Below, one piece after another: positions 6,888 to 12,907 of a stretch of 14,316 nt of DNA (the stretch's first letter is position 1; each line of letters opens with the position of its first letter). The stretch covers positions 1 to 14,316 of the forward strand of contig JAGVVX010000047.1 in the NCBI GenBank assembly GCA_018304565.1, in the 5' to 3' direction. The notes under the pieces are model-generated. The model searched no databases, was not told the DNA's origin, and was given only the letters and a program-made list of their open reading frames with translations. The DNA comes from Candidatus Aenigmatarchaeota archaeon. GTDB taxonomy: Archaea; Aenigmatarchaeota; Aenigmatarchaeia; GW2011-AR5. The translations under genes were made by a program, and so were the position numbers.

Positions 6888-7447
6888 AAGAGGGAAAGAC
6901 AGTTGACAGGATAAAAATAAGGAAAGGAAACAAGGAAATAGAGATAGTTATCAGATACCCGAAGAAAAGCGACCTCACAAAAATATGGAAATTCTACAAT
7001 AAAGTCATTAAGGAAACGCCTTTTCTTGCGCGGATAACGCCGGTAAGCAGGAAAGAAGAGGAGAAATGGTTCAGGGAAACCATGGAAGGCATGAGAAAAA
7101 AGAACGAGATATATATTGTTGCGGAGCACAAGGGGAAGATTGTCGGCTCGGCTTCCGTCACAAGAGAGGAGCTGCAGACGCACAAGCATGCAGGAGTCTA
7201 TGGCATCTGCGTCCTGCAAGAATACACCGGCAAGGGGCTGGGAAAAAGGCTTTCATGGCATGTCCTCAGGATTGCGAAAGACAGCCTCAATATCGAGATT
7301 GTAAAGCTGAGCGTGTACAAAAACAACAGGGTGGCGCAAAAACTTTACAAAAGGCTTGGGTTTGCCTATGCGGGGAAGATCCCGGGAGGCATCAAAAGAA
7401 AAGGAAAATACACGGATGACATAATCATGTACAAGGTGCTAAAATGA
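6884..7447 (+). CDS. GNAT-family N-acetyltransferase
   Basis: A 187-aa acyl-CoA-dependent transferase. The N-terminal 22 residues are a basic extension, then IVIRYPKKSDLTKIWKFYN begins the usual first strand and helix. Strand 4 and the acetyl-CoA loop are GVYGICVLQEYTGKGLGKRL at 104-123 (consensus Q/RxxGxG/A, here with Thr in the first position). NNRVAQKLYKRLGF is the conserved helix of motif B, and KYTDDIIMYKVL is the final strand. It resembles general GNATs acting on small molecules, amino groups or the RimI/RimJ type; the substrate cannot be told. It overlaps gatA and the HAD gene by ATGA at both ends, so it is translationally coupled within the gat operon. Confidence 0.88.
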   Translation: MKEGKTVDRIKIRKGNKEIEIVIRYPKKSDLTKIWKFYNKVIKETPFLARITPVSRKEEEKWFRETMEGMRKKNEIYIVAEHKGKIVGSASVTREELQTHKHAGVYGICVLQEYTGKGLGKRLSWHVLRIAKDSLNIEIVKLSVYKNNRVAQKLYKRLGFAYAGKIPGGIKRKGKYTDDIIMYKVLK

Positions 7448-8058
7448 AAACGCACAACAAGCCCGTGATAATGATTGACTTTGGCGGGGTTTACTTTAGC
7501 GAAGGCGGTAAGATTGGCCTCGAAAAGATAGCTAAGAAATTCAAGCTCTCACATGAAGCTGTTCATAGTGCACTTCGAGGAGATCACAGGAAAAAGTATT
7601 CGGAAGGAAAAATAACTTCTGATGAATATTGGAAAACTGTTTCAAAAAAAATTAACCTGTCCAGAAAGCAGCTAAAGGAAGCAGAACATATATGGCATTC
7701 TTCCTACACCCCTAGGAAGGATATGATGCGACTTGTAAGAAAGCTTCGGCACAAATACAGGGTTTCAGTGCTTTCTGCAAATTACGCCGAACGTGTTAAA
7801 TATCTTGACAAGAAATACAATGTGCTCAAGGAATTCCATCATCATCACTTCTCATTTAATCACGGCATTACAAAACCAGACGTTAAACTATTTTTGCGAG
7901 CTGCCAATAAACTAAATGTCCAGCCAAAAGACTGCATTGTGGTTGACGATAACAAAGATTTCCTGAAAGCTGTGAAAAAAACCGGTGGCAAAGCTGTTCT
8001 GTTCAAGGATGCAAAGCATCTGGAAAAAGAACTGGGAAAATTGGGTGTGAAGATATGA
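7444..8058 (+). CDS. HAD-superfamily hydrolase (subfamily IA-like)
   Basis: A 204-aa phosphatase-type protein. Motif I is IDFGGVYF with nucleophile D12, but the usual second Asp (DxD) is Gly, as in the D-x-G-x-V group of HAD proteins. A helical cap spans about residues 22-90. Motif II is VLSANYAE with S111, motif III is GITKPD with K144, and motif IV is VVDDN with D168/D169. Loss of the second motif I Asp leaves open whether it is a phosphatase or another type of HAD enzyme. A run of four histidines (132-135) is unusual, and its meaning is unknown. A GGTG stands five bases before the ATG, which overlaps the GNAT stop as ATGA. AT-rich by eye compared with gatA and gatB. Confidence 0.87.
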   Translation: MKTHNKPVIMIDFGGVYFSEGGKIGLEKIAKKFKLSHEAVHSALRGDHRKKYSEGKITSDEYWKTVSKKINLSRKQLKEAEHIWHSSYTPRKDMMRLVRKLRHKYRVSVLSANYAERVKYLDKKYNVLKEFHHHHFSFNHGITKPDVKLFLRAANKLNVQPKDCIVVDDNKDFLKAVKKTGGKAVLFKDAKHLEKELGKLGVKI

Positions 8059-8813
8059 AAGAACTGAAAGTTGCGATACAAGCTGCAAAGGAAGCAGGGA
8101 ATATAATAAACAGGTATTTTGATTCAAACCTCAAGGTAGAAAAAAAAGCCGACAACTCCCCTGTTACAATTGCAGACAAGGAAGCTGAAAAGAAAATAGT
8201 TTCCATTATAAAGAAACACTTTCCTGACCATAATTTTCTGGGAGAAGAATTTCCGTACCAGCAGACAGATTCTGAATACAAATGGATTATAGATCCCATA
8301 GATGGAACCAAGAACTTCATCCGGAAAGTCCCTTTCTTTGCAACATTCATTGCATTGGAGAAAGATGGCAAAGTAGTTGCTGGCGTAATAAATATGCCCA
8401 AATTTAATATCCTTGCTTATGCAGCAAAAGGAAAAGGGTGTTTTGTAAATCAGAAGAGAGCAAAAGTTTCTAGAACACAGAGATTAGAAGATTCGTTCTT
8501 TGTTTTTGATGACGTAGACAGATATTATAAAAAACATTATGACAGGCAATTCATGAAGATAATAACAAACTGTGCCCGCCACAGAGGCTTTGGGCAGCAG
8601 ATGGGATGTATCCTTCTTGCCCAGGGTTCTGTAGATATTATGTTAAATCTCAATTTAAAACCGTGGGATGTGGCCGCCCAAAAAATAATTATAGAAGAGG
8701 CAGGAGGAAAATTAACCGATATTGAAGGAAAAGATACAATTTTCTCTCAAGATTACCTGACCACAAACGGCAAATTACATGATACGATATTAGGGTTTTT
8801 TGCAAAACGGTGA
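8055..8813 (+). CDS. inositol-monophosphatase-family phosphatase (possibly HisN-like)
   Basis: A 252-aa Li-sensitive-type, metal-dependent sugar-phosphatase fold. Metal ligands are visible: GEE with E64/E65, DPIDGT with D80 and D83, and the late PWDVAAQKIIIEEAGG block. The N-terminal pattern ADNSPVTIADKEAE and the section after DPIDGTKNF resemble histidinol-phosphatases of the HisN type, but inositol-1-phosphatase, fructose-1,6-bisphosphatase or PAP phosphatase activity is equally possible from sequence alone. No other histidine genes are in view. It overlaps the HAD gene by ATGA with GGTGTGA upstream, and its stop lies inside the gatB ribosome site. Noticeably AT-rich by eye between two GC-richer gat genes, which could mean later insertion. 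Confidence 0.88.
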   Translation: MKELKVAIQAAKEAGNIINRYFDSNLKVEKKADNSPVTIADKEAEKKIVSIIKKHFPDHNFLGEEFPYQQTDSEYKWIIDPIDGTKNFIRKVPFFATFIALEKDGKVVAGVINMPKFNILAYAAKGKGCFVNQKRAKVSRTQRLEDSFFVFDDVDRYYKKHYDRQFMKIITNCARHRGFGQQMGCILLAQGSVDIMLNLNLKPWDVAAQKIIIEEAGGKLTDIEGKDTIFSQDYLTTNGKLHDTILGFFAKR

Positions 8814-8818
8814 AAAAT

Positions 8819-10195
8819 ATGAAAATCGGATTAGAGGTGCACTGCCAGTTGCTGACGAAGACAAAGCTGTTCTGCGGATGCAGGAATGATGTTTCCAAGG
8901 AGCCGAATACGCTGACATGTCCGACATGCTTGGGCATGCCAGGCAGCAAGCCAAGGACGAACAGGAAAGCCACAGAGTATGCGATGAAGATAGGGCTTGC
9001 ACTCAGCTGCAAGTTCCACAAGGAAGCATTCTTCTCGCGCAAGTCTTATTTCTATCCGGACATGTCAAAGAACTTCCAGATAACGCAGTACGAGCTGCCT
9101 TTCGCGCGCGAGGGCTGCGTTGTCGTCAACAAAAAGAAGATCAGGATAACCAGGATCCAGCTTGAGGAAGACCCGGCAAGGCTTGTGCATGTGGGCGGCC
9201 TTGGCGGCGATTACGTTCTTGTCGATTACAACCGCAGCGGCACGCCGCTTGTTGAGATAGTTACCGAGCCTGATTTTTCATCTCCAAAAGAAGCCAGGAT
9301 GTTTCTCGACAAGCTTTCAAGCATACTGCAGTACTTGGGCGTTTTCGACCCGAATATCGAGGGAAGCATGCGCTGCGACGCCAATATTTCCCTTGAATCT
9401 GCGCGCGTTGAGGTGAAAAACATAAGCGGCTTCAAAGAAGTCGAGCGCGCGCTGAATTATGAGATTATCAGGCAGAAGAATGAAATAAGAAGAAAGGGAA
9501 AAGTGCTCCGCGAGACGCGCGCCTGGGATGATGTTGCCGGAGTCACAAGATCCATGCGCCTGAAAGAAGGCGAGGAGGACTACGGATATATATTTGATAC
9601 CGACTTGCCGAGGATAACAATAGAAAAGGAAGTGATTGAAGAGATAAAGGCGGCGATGCCCGAGTTGCCTGAGCAGAAGATAAGCCGCTATACAAGGGAA
9701 CTGAAAATACCTCTGGAGCTTTCTATGTCTATTGTAAGCGAGCCGGATCTTGCATTGATGTTCGAGCAAGTCATAGAAGAAATAGATCCCCAGTTGGCTG
9801 CGAAATGGTTTGCCGGCGAGATCAAGAAGACCCTGAATTACAGCAACCTGCGCATGAAAGGCACCGGGCTTGAAGCAAAGCACTTGGTGAGCTTGCTGCG
9901 CATGATTGAAAATAAGCAGCTCACGGACAGGAGCGCCGAGATGATGCTCCGCGAGATTGTCACGCACCCGGCGGACCCCGGAAAGCTCGTTGCAAAGCGC
10001 GCCAGGATTTATGACGAATCTGTGCTCGAGCCGGTTGTCCAGAAGGTTATCGACCAGAACCCCAAGACGCTGATGGACTACAAGTCAGGCAAGCAGGAGG
10101 CCTTCAACTTCCTTGTCGGGCAGGTAATGAAGCAGACAGAAGGCCGAGGTGATGCAGACACCATAAGGAAGATACTGCACAAGAAAATAAACTGA
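8819..10195 (+). CDS. gatB: Asp/Glu-tRNA amidotransferase subunit B
   Basis: tRNA-binding and kinase/transamidase subunit of GatCAB, 458 aa from the ATG at 8819. It opens with the family hallmark MKIGLEVHCQL-TKTKLFC. The zinc-site cysteines are in FCGCRND and TCPTCLGMPG. Further typical blocks are KSYFYPDMSKNFQITQYE, LEEDPARLVH, VDYNRSGTPLVEIV and GSMRCDANISL, followed by a helical YqeY-like tail that binds tRNA. The ATG at 8819 is preferred over an in-frame GTG at 8810 because GGTGA (8809-8813) lies five bases upstream; the GTG would overlap the preceding stop as GTGA. It is the last gene of the operon, facing the stop of a convergent membrane-protein gene with no gap. Complete and apparently functional. 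Confidence 0.95.
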   Translation: MKIGLEVHCQLLTKTKLFCGCRNDVSKEPNTLTCPTCLGMPGSKPRTNRKATEYAMKIGLALSCKFHKEAFFSRKSYFYPDMSKNFQITQYELPFAREGCVVVNKKKIRITRIQLEEDPARLVHVGGLGGDYVLVDYNRSGTPLVEIVTEPDFSSPKEARMFLDKLSSILQYLGVFDPNIEGSMRCDANISLESARVEVKNISGFKEVERALNYEIIRQKNEIRRKGKVLRETRAWDDVAGVTRSMRLKEGEEDYGYIFDTDLPRITIEKEVIEEIKAAMPELPEQKISRYTRELKIPLELSMSIVSEPDLALMFEQVIEEIDPQLAAKWFAGEIKKTLNYSNLRMKGTGLEAKHLVSLLRMIENKQLTDRSAEMMLREIVTHPADPGKLVAKRARIYDESVLEPVVQKVIDQNPKTLMDYKSGKQEAFNFLVGQVMKQTEGRGDADTIRKILHKKIN

Positions 10196-10423
10196 TCACG
10201 TCTGCCCTGCAGCATGCTCTATGTCGCGCATTTTTCTCCATACATGATAAAGGAGCATTCCAACAGGACCGCCGGCGAAAAATACGGCAATGCCCTTGGA
10301 GTATAAGCCCACAGGCGCTACGACTAATGCCAGCGCATAAATCGAATAAACCAGCAGGACGGAAAGAAAAAGCGTCTGGAGCCTGTTGTGCTTCATTGCC
10401 ATAGAAGCAATCTCTTCTTTCAT
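10196..10423 (-). CDS. small membrane protein, 75 aa, two helices
   Basis: Not recognised. After a polar N-terminus (MKEEIASMAMKHNRL) there are two hydrophobic segments, about residues 16-38 (TLFLSVLLVYSIYALALVV) and 43-60 (KGIAVFFAGGPVGMLLYHV), then a basic/acidic tail. The basic residues flanking the helices suggest both ends lie inside. It starts four bases after the stop of the 56-aa gene, so the two are almost certainly co-transcribed. It could be a subunit of a small membrane complex, but nothing identifies the function. Confidence 0.6.
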   Translation of the reverse strand: MKEEIASMAMKHNRLQTLFLSVLLVYSIYALALVVAPVGLYSKGIAVFFAGGPVGMLLYHVWRKMRDIEHAAGQT

Positions 10424-10427
10424 AAAA

Positions 10428-10598
10428 TCACTTCAGTTCCTTGAAAGTAAAATAGAAGCCGACAGCAAAAATGATGAAGCCGACCAGTCCAAGAACGGTA
10501 AAGAGCGAGGATGGGTTAGTGAAGCTTATTGGATTTGCTAGAAGCATTACAGCCCCAAAGAGCATTATTAGAGCGCCTGCAATCAGCTTTGTTTCCAT
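10428..10598 (-). CDS. small membrane protein, 56 aa, two helices
   Basis: A short gene found by reading the minus strand. It begins METKLIAGALIMLFGAVML and has two hydrophobic stretches, about residues 5-21 and 33-51, joined by a short polar turn (NPISFTNPSS), and ends in FKELK. The hairpin-like two-helix layout and the four-base gap to the 75-aa gene downstream argue that both are real. The ATG is 31 bases past the mazF stop on the same strand, so it may belong to the toxin-antitoxin transcript or use a TATA-like element near 10617-10625. Function unknown. Confidence 0.55.
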   Translation of the reverse strand: METKLIAGALIMLFGAVMLLANPISFTNPSSLFTVLGLVGFIIFAVGFYFTFKELK

Positions 10599-10616
10599 TT
10601 ATATCACAATTCTATT

Positions 10617-10625
10617 CTTTTTAAT
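10617..10625 (-). promoter_or_regulatory. possible TATA-like box for the membrane-protein pair
   Basis: The minus strand reads ATTAAAAAG, about 23-24 nt upstream of the ATG at 10598, in the short gap after mazF. The spacing is slightly tight, so this is only a candidate. Confidence 0.25.
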
Positions 10626-10628
10626 TTT

Positions 10629-10961
10629 TTATTCTTTCATAATCCTGCAAACTGTATCTTCAACTTCTTTTGCCTTTTCTTTTTTAATCTTTCCTGCTTT
10701 GTAAAGTATTAAGCCTGAATCAGCAGTGAATATTTTTTTTGGCCTTACGTAACTGGTTATTTTCAGCTTGCCCTCTTGGAAGTCTTTATCCCTTAATTCA
10801 ACTGATTGTGCACCTTTTTTTGGCTTGCTTGTTATCTGGCACAGAATCATATCTCCGTATTCACCTTCCGCTACAATAAGAGCAGGCCTTCTTTTGTTTG
10901 CTGAAAGATCAGAGAATGGGAAAGGTAATACAACAATATCACCTTTTACAAGTCCTTCCAT
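10629..10961 (-). CDS. MazF/PemK-family toxin (endoribonuclease)
   Basis: A 110-aa SH3-barrel mRNA interferase candidate. Family landmarks are KGDIVVLPFPFSDLSANKRRPALIV at the N-terminus, ILCQITSKPK in the middle, and SYVRPKKIFTADSGLILYKAGKIK toward the end. The conserved RPALIV strand and the Ser of ITS, which line the active site in the family, are present. Its start lies inside the 3' end of the AbrB-type antitoxin gene (16-base overlap), the classic coupled arrangement. Followed by two tiny membrane proteins on the same strand. Confidence 0.88.
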   Translation of the reverse strand: MEGLVKGDIVVLPFPFSDLSANKRRPALIVAEGEYGDMILCQITSKPKKGAQSVELRDKDFQEGKLKITSYVRPKKIFTADSGLILYKAGKIKKEKAKEVEDTVCRIMKE

Positions 10962-11194
10962 GCTTCATCTTCCTCTTTTGTATTCCAATCTTTTGCGAGG
11001 GCCCTTTCGCTAAGCAAAGCTGAGATTCTTCCACCCTTTATGCTCTTTAGCGGTCTCAGTTCTATATGATCGTCAAAAGCAAGTATGGCTATCTTGTCAC
11101 CCTGTTTGAAGCCTTCGAGTTCTCTTATGTCCTTAGGTATAGCTATCTGACCTTTTTCCGTTATTTTCGCAGTTTTCATTTCAATAAGTCCCAT
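10946..11194 (-). CDS. AbrB/SpoVT-type antitoxin
   Basis: An 82-aa DNA-binding antitoxin from the ATG at 11194. The swapped-hairpin AbrB domain is evident: AKITEKGQIAIPKDIRELEGFKQGDKIAIL, then DDHIELRPLK. The C-terminal 25 residues (ALAKDWNTKEEDEAWKDL) are acidic and likely clamp the toxin. Three in-frame starts exist: GTG at 11203, ATG at 11194 and ATG at 11179. The ATG at 11194 is a compromise, lying just after a predicted start site near 11206; the shortest form would also keep the whole domain. A TATA-like box and CTTAC/GTAAG half-sites upstream suggest self-repression, normal for such modules. Confidence 0.87.
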   Translation of the reverse strand: MGLIEMKTAKITEKGQIAIPKDIRELEGFKQGDKIAILAFDDHIELRPLKSIKGGRISALLSERALAKDWNTKEEDEAWKDL

Positions 11195-11203
11195 CTTATT
11201 CAC

Positions 11204-11224
11204 CTTACAAGTAAGATATGTAAG
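11204..11224. promoter_or_regulatory. probable operator of the toxin-antitoxin operon
   Basis: CTTAC-AA-GTAAG (11204-11215) is an inverted repeat with a two-base spacer, followed by a third half-site GTAAG at 11220-11224. It overlaps the predicted transcription start, between the TATA-like box and the antitoxin start codon, where a self-repressing antitoxin would bind. Role inferred from position. Confidence 0.45.
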
Positions 11225-11228
11225 AAAA

Positions 11229-11236
11229 TATATAAA
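11229..11236 (-). promoter_or_regulatory. TATA-like box of the toxin-antitoxin operon
   Basis: TATATAAA on the plus strand, TTTATATA on the minus strand. It would place initiation near 11206, just before the antitoxin start codons. Confidence 0.45.
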
Positions 11237-11314
11237 GCCTGTACATCATTATTAATTTGTAAATAATATCAACTATTTCAGTGGGCTCGTAGCTTAGCTT
11301 GGATAGAGCGTCTG

Positions 11315-11330
11315 AATGAATAATGGCGAT
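11315..11330 (+). other. predicted tRNA intron 1 (position 30/31, non-canonical)
   Basis: 16 nt in the anticodon stem. The central helix C-G, G-C, U-G, C-G between 11309-11312 and 11325-11328 and the two three-base bulges match the archaeal splicing-endonuclease target. This helix competes with the D stem, so splicing must precede final folding. Confidence 0.6.
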
Positions 11331-11337
11331 GCTTCGG

Positions 11338-11357
11338 ACCAAGTTTTGAGGAAAGCA
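11338..11357 (+). other. predicted tRNA intron 2 (canonical position 37/38)
   Basis: 20 nt bounded by the repeated ACCA, so the exact cut is ambiguous by a few bases, but every choice yields the same mature tRNA. Central helix CUUC with AAAG is three pairs plus one C-A mismatch, a relaxed form of the motif. Confidence 0.6.
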
Positions 11358-11398
11358 ACCAGAAGGCCGGGGGTTCGAATCCCTCCGGGCCCGCTTAA

Positions 11399-11407
11399 TT
11401 TTAAAAC
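11399..11407 (+). promoter_or_regulatory. TATA-like box for the phosphoribosyltransferase gene
   Basis: TTTTAAAAC, about 22-25 nt before the tandem ATGs at 11425 and 11428, just past the tRNA 3' end. The T-rich run here could also end the tRNA transcript. Confidence 0.35.
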
Positions 11408-11424
11408 TTTGCTGCTCTGGTTAA

Positions 11425-12267
11425 ATGATGCCAGCCATGAAAAGTGACTTAAGGGAAAAAGCAAGACTCTTGCCAGCAGATTTGCGAAATGTAACTGTTT
11501 ATAATCATGAATATAGGCAAGCTGGTTCATTTTACGCATTCGCGAAACTTGCAAAGAAAAGCAGCGAGCCAGATGCTGTCAGGCATGGCATATTCTATCT
11601 TTGGCAGCCTCTTTTTGATGGATTATTCTGGGAGCCATCAGGAGAAAGAAGGGAAAGGGCACTAGGACTTCTAGATAGCCTGACTGCTGTTGGCAGAACT
11701 TTCCTTTCGGGGTATTATCAAGGCAGTCCTCAGAATGCAGTATTCAATGAATGGCTTGAAGCTTCAGAAAGTGACTTGGCAGCAATCGATGGGATGAGTT
11801 ATAGAAGAAGGCAGAGAAATCTGGATCGTTTCGACGATCCTTACATGCCTACACCAGATGATGTATTAGTTTTTCTAAGGAAATTGTTACAAACTGCCGG
11901 TGATGGTATTGAAATTCCTGACTACATAATAGGATGTGCCTGCGGAGCTACAGAAATAGCAATGGCACTTGCGGAATTGCTGGAATGCAATCTTGGATTT
12001 GTAAAGTTTTCTAAAGACTCTGGATTAAAAGTTGTACCTGAACATGTGACTGCAATAAATGAAAATACTGCCGGGAAAAAAGTAATTAGTGTTGAAGATA
12101 TTGTCAGGTCCGGTGAGAATATGGCCATGGTAATGAGATACTTGGATCCATATGGACCATCGTCATTAATTGGAGCGGCTCCATTTTATCAGAGAGAGTC
12201 AGATTGGGAAATGGCGATTGGCCCTAAAAAAGGTTTGAATATCTTACGCCTGAAAAAGAAAGATTAG
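11425..12267 (+). CDS. phosphoribosyltransferase-domain protein with unknown N-terminal domain
   Basis: The C-terminal half, about residues 165-255, is a type I phosphoribosyltransferase fold. DYIIGCACGATEIAMALAELL starts it as a strand, loop and helix, GFVKFSKDSG follows, and the PRPP-binding loop is VISVEDIVRSGENMAMVM at 220-237, where Glu-Asp occupies the acidic pair. The first 150 residues (helical; MSYRRRQRNLDRFDDPYMPTPDD near 124-146) match nothing I know. Such PRTases include nucleobase salvage enzymes, regulators and proteins of unknown role; this one may not be catalytic. The tandem ATGs at 11425 and 11428 make the exact start uncertain by one residue, and M5 is another option. AT-rich by eye, placed after the tRNA gene, a site often used for insertions. 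Confidence 0.72.
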   Translation: MMPAMKSDLREKARLLPADLRNVTVYNHEYRQAGSFYAFAKLAKKSSEPDAVRHGIFYLWQPLFDGLFWEPSGERRERALGLLDSLTAVGRTFLSGYYQGSPQNAVFNEWLEASESDLAAIDGMSYRRRQRNLDRFDDPYMPTPDDVLVFLRKLLQTAGDGIEIPDYIIGCACGATEIAMALAELLECNLGFVKFSKDSGLKVVPEHVTAINENTAGKKVISVEDIVRSGENMAMVMRYLDPYGPSSLIGAAPFYQRESDWEMAIGPKKGLNILRLKKKD

Positions 12268-12293
12268 TAGTTCTCAAAGGCCCGCTTTTCAGA

Positions 12294-12303
12294 TTCTTAA
12301 AGG
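12294..12303 (+). promoter_or_regulatory. TATA-like box for the exported-protein gene
   Basis: TTCTTAAAGG centred about 25 nt before the ATG at 12324, predicting a leaderless mRNA. Confidence 0.4.
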
Positions 12304-12323
12304 TTTGAAGGGATGTCTTCTTC

Positions 12324-12875
12324 ATGGGCAAGAAGAACTCAGGCAATACATTGGCTATAATTTTCATTGCTGCTATTCTGGTTGCAGCCCTGTTCTTCCT
12401 TTTTGGCCCCGGAATCAGTACCCCGGGCAGCACGGAAAATGCGATGAAAAATGAACCGGGAGAAACGAACATCCAGGCGGCAGAGCCTACAAAGGTTGCC
12501 GGCCTCAGCACAATACTGCCGCGCGCAAGGAATTTTGACACCGATGCCGAAAGAGACGGCATTGAAGTTGTCCTTTCCCCGAAGGACTCATATGGAAACC
12601 TGGAGACGACTGACGGCACAATAAACGCAAGAATCTGGCGTTCTGCATACGATGTCAACGGCACCAGGATGCACGGGGATCTTATCGAGTCGTGGTCTGG
12701 CATCAGCATATCAAAATCCGGCTACGATGATTACGGCTACAGGCTGGTGCTGCCTTTCAGGTCTTATGTGTCCCAGCCAAACGACTATGGATTCTTTGAG
12801 ATTGCACTGACAACGCCTGATGGCAAGAAATTTGCCGCAGAAGAAGTCCTGCTTTCTCTTGGCACAACAGGATAA
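12324..12875 (+). CDS. membrane-anchored exported protein of unknown function
   Basis: A 183-aa protein with a short basic start (MGKKNSGN) and one hydrophobic helix at about residues 9-28 (TLAIIFIAAILVAALFFLF), then a Gly/Pro/Ser/Thr-rich linker to about 60 and a folded region. That region begins near ARNFDTDAERDGIEVVLSPKD and alternates beta-type segments (ISISKSGYDDYGYRLVL, YGFFEIALTTPDG), suggesting an Ig-like sandwich outside the cell. No cysteines and no known catalytic motif. The helix probably stays as an N-terminal anchor because no clear cleavage site follows it. Family unknown; it might belong to a surface or pilus-like layer. Confidence 0.65.
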   Translation: MGKKNSGNTLAIIFIAAILVAALFFLFGPGISTPGSTENAMKNEPGETNIQAAEPTKVAGLSTILPRARNFDTDAERDGIEVVLSPKDSYGNLETTDGTINARIWRSAYDVNGTRMHGDLIESWSGISISKSGYDDYGYRLVLPFRSYVSQPNDYGFFEIALTTPDGKKFAAEEVLLSLGTTG

Positions 12876-12877
12876 AT

Positions 12878-12887
12878 TCTCTTAAAG
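12878..12887 (+). promoter_or_regulatory. TATA-like box for the DNA glycosylase gene
   Basis: TTCTTAAAGT centred about 25 nt before the ATG at 12908. It shares TTCTTAAAG with the box of the preceding gene. Confidence 0.4.
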
Positions 12888-12907
12888 TCTTCAGGTAAAC
12901 CTGAACC

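Larger units (their letters stand above)
11283..11393 (+). tRNA. tRNA-Arg(UCG) with two predicted introns
   Basis: Acceptor GGGCTCG (11283-11289) pairs with CGGGCCC (11386-11392), with discriminator G at 11393. The D arm is GCTT/GAGC with GG and A20 in the loop; the T arm is GGGGG/CCCTC around TTCGAAT. No CCA is encoded. The 111-nt gene exceeds a normal 75 nt by 36. Removing 11315-11330 (16 nt, between positions 30 and 31) and 11338-11357 (20 nt, canonical 37/38) yields a perfect five-pair stem TCTGG/CCAGA and loop CTTCGGA: U33, anticodon UCG, G37. C35, G36 and A20 are Arg identity bases. The first intron has a good bulge-helix-bulge: helix CGUC/GGCG with three-base bulges UGA and AUG. The second has only three of four central pairs. 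A single-intron reading gives anticodon GAA but a mismatched stem. Confidence 0.85.

Noticed and set aside
9317..9967. A 216-residue open frame on the minus strand inside gatB
   Set aside because: It lies entirely antisense to conserved GatB sequence and shows no domain.
10471..10704. A 77-residue plus-strand open frame
   Set aside because: It is antisense to the 56-aa membrane protein and the mazF end, and its second half is Phe/Ser-rich complement sequence.
11311..11363. Reading the tRNA as tRNA-Phe (anticodon GAA) with one 36-nt intron at 37/38
   Set aside because: It leaves an A-C mismatch at 31-39 and U37, and the body of the tRNA resembles archaeal tRNA-Arg rather than tRNA-Phe.
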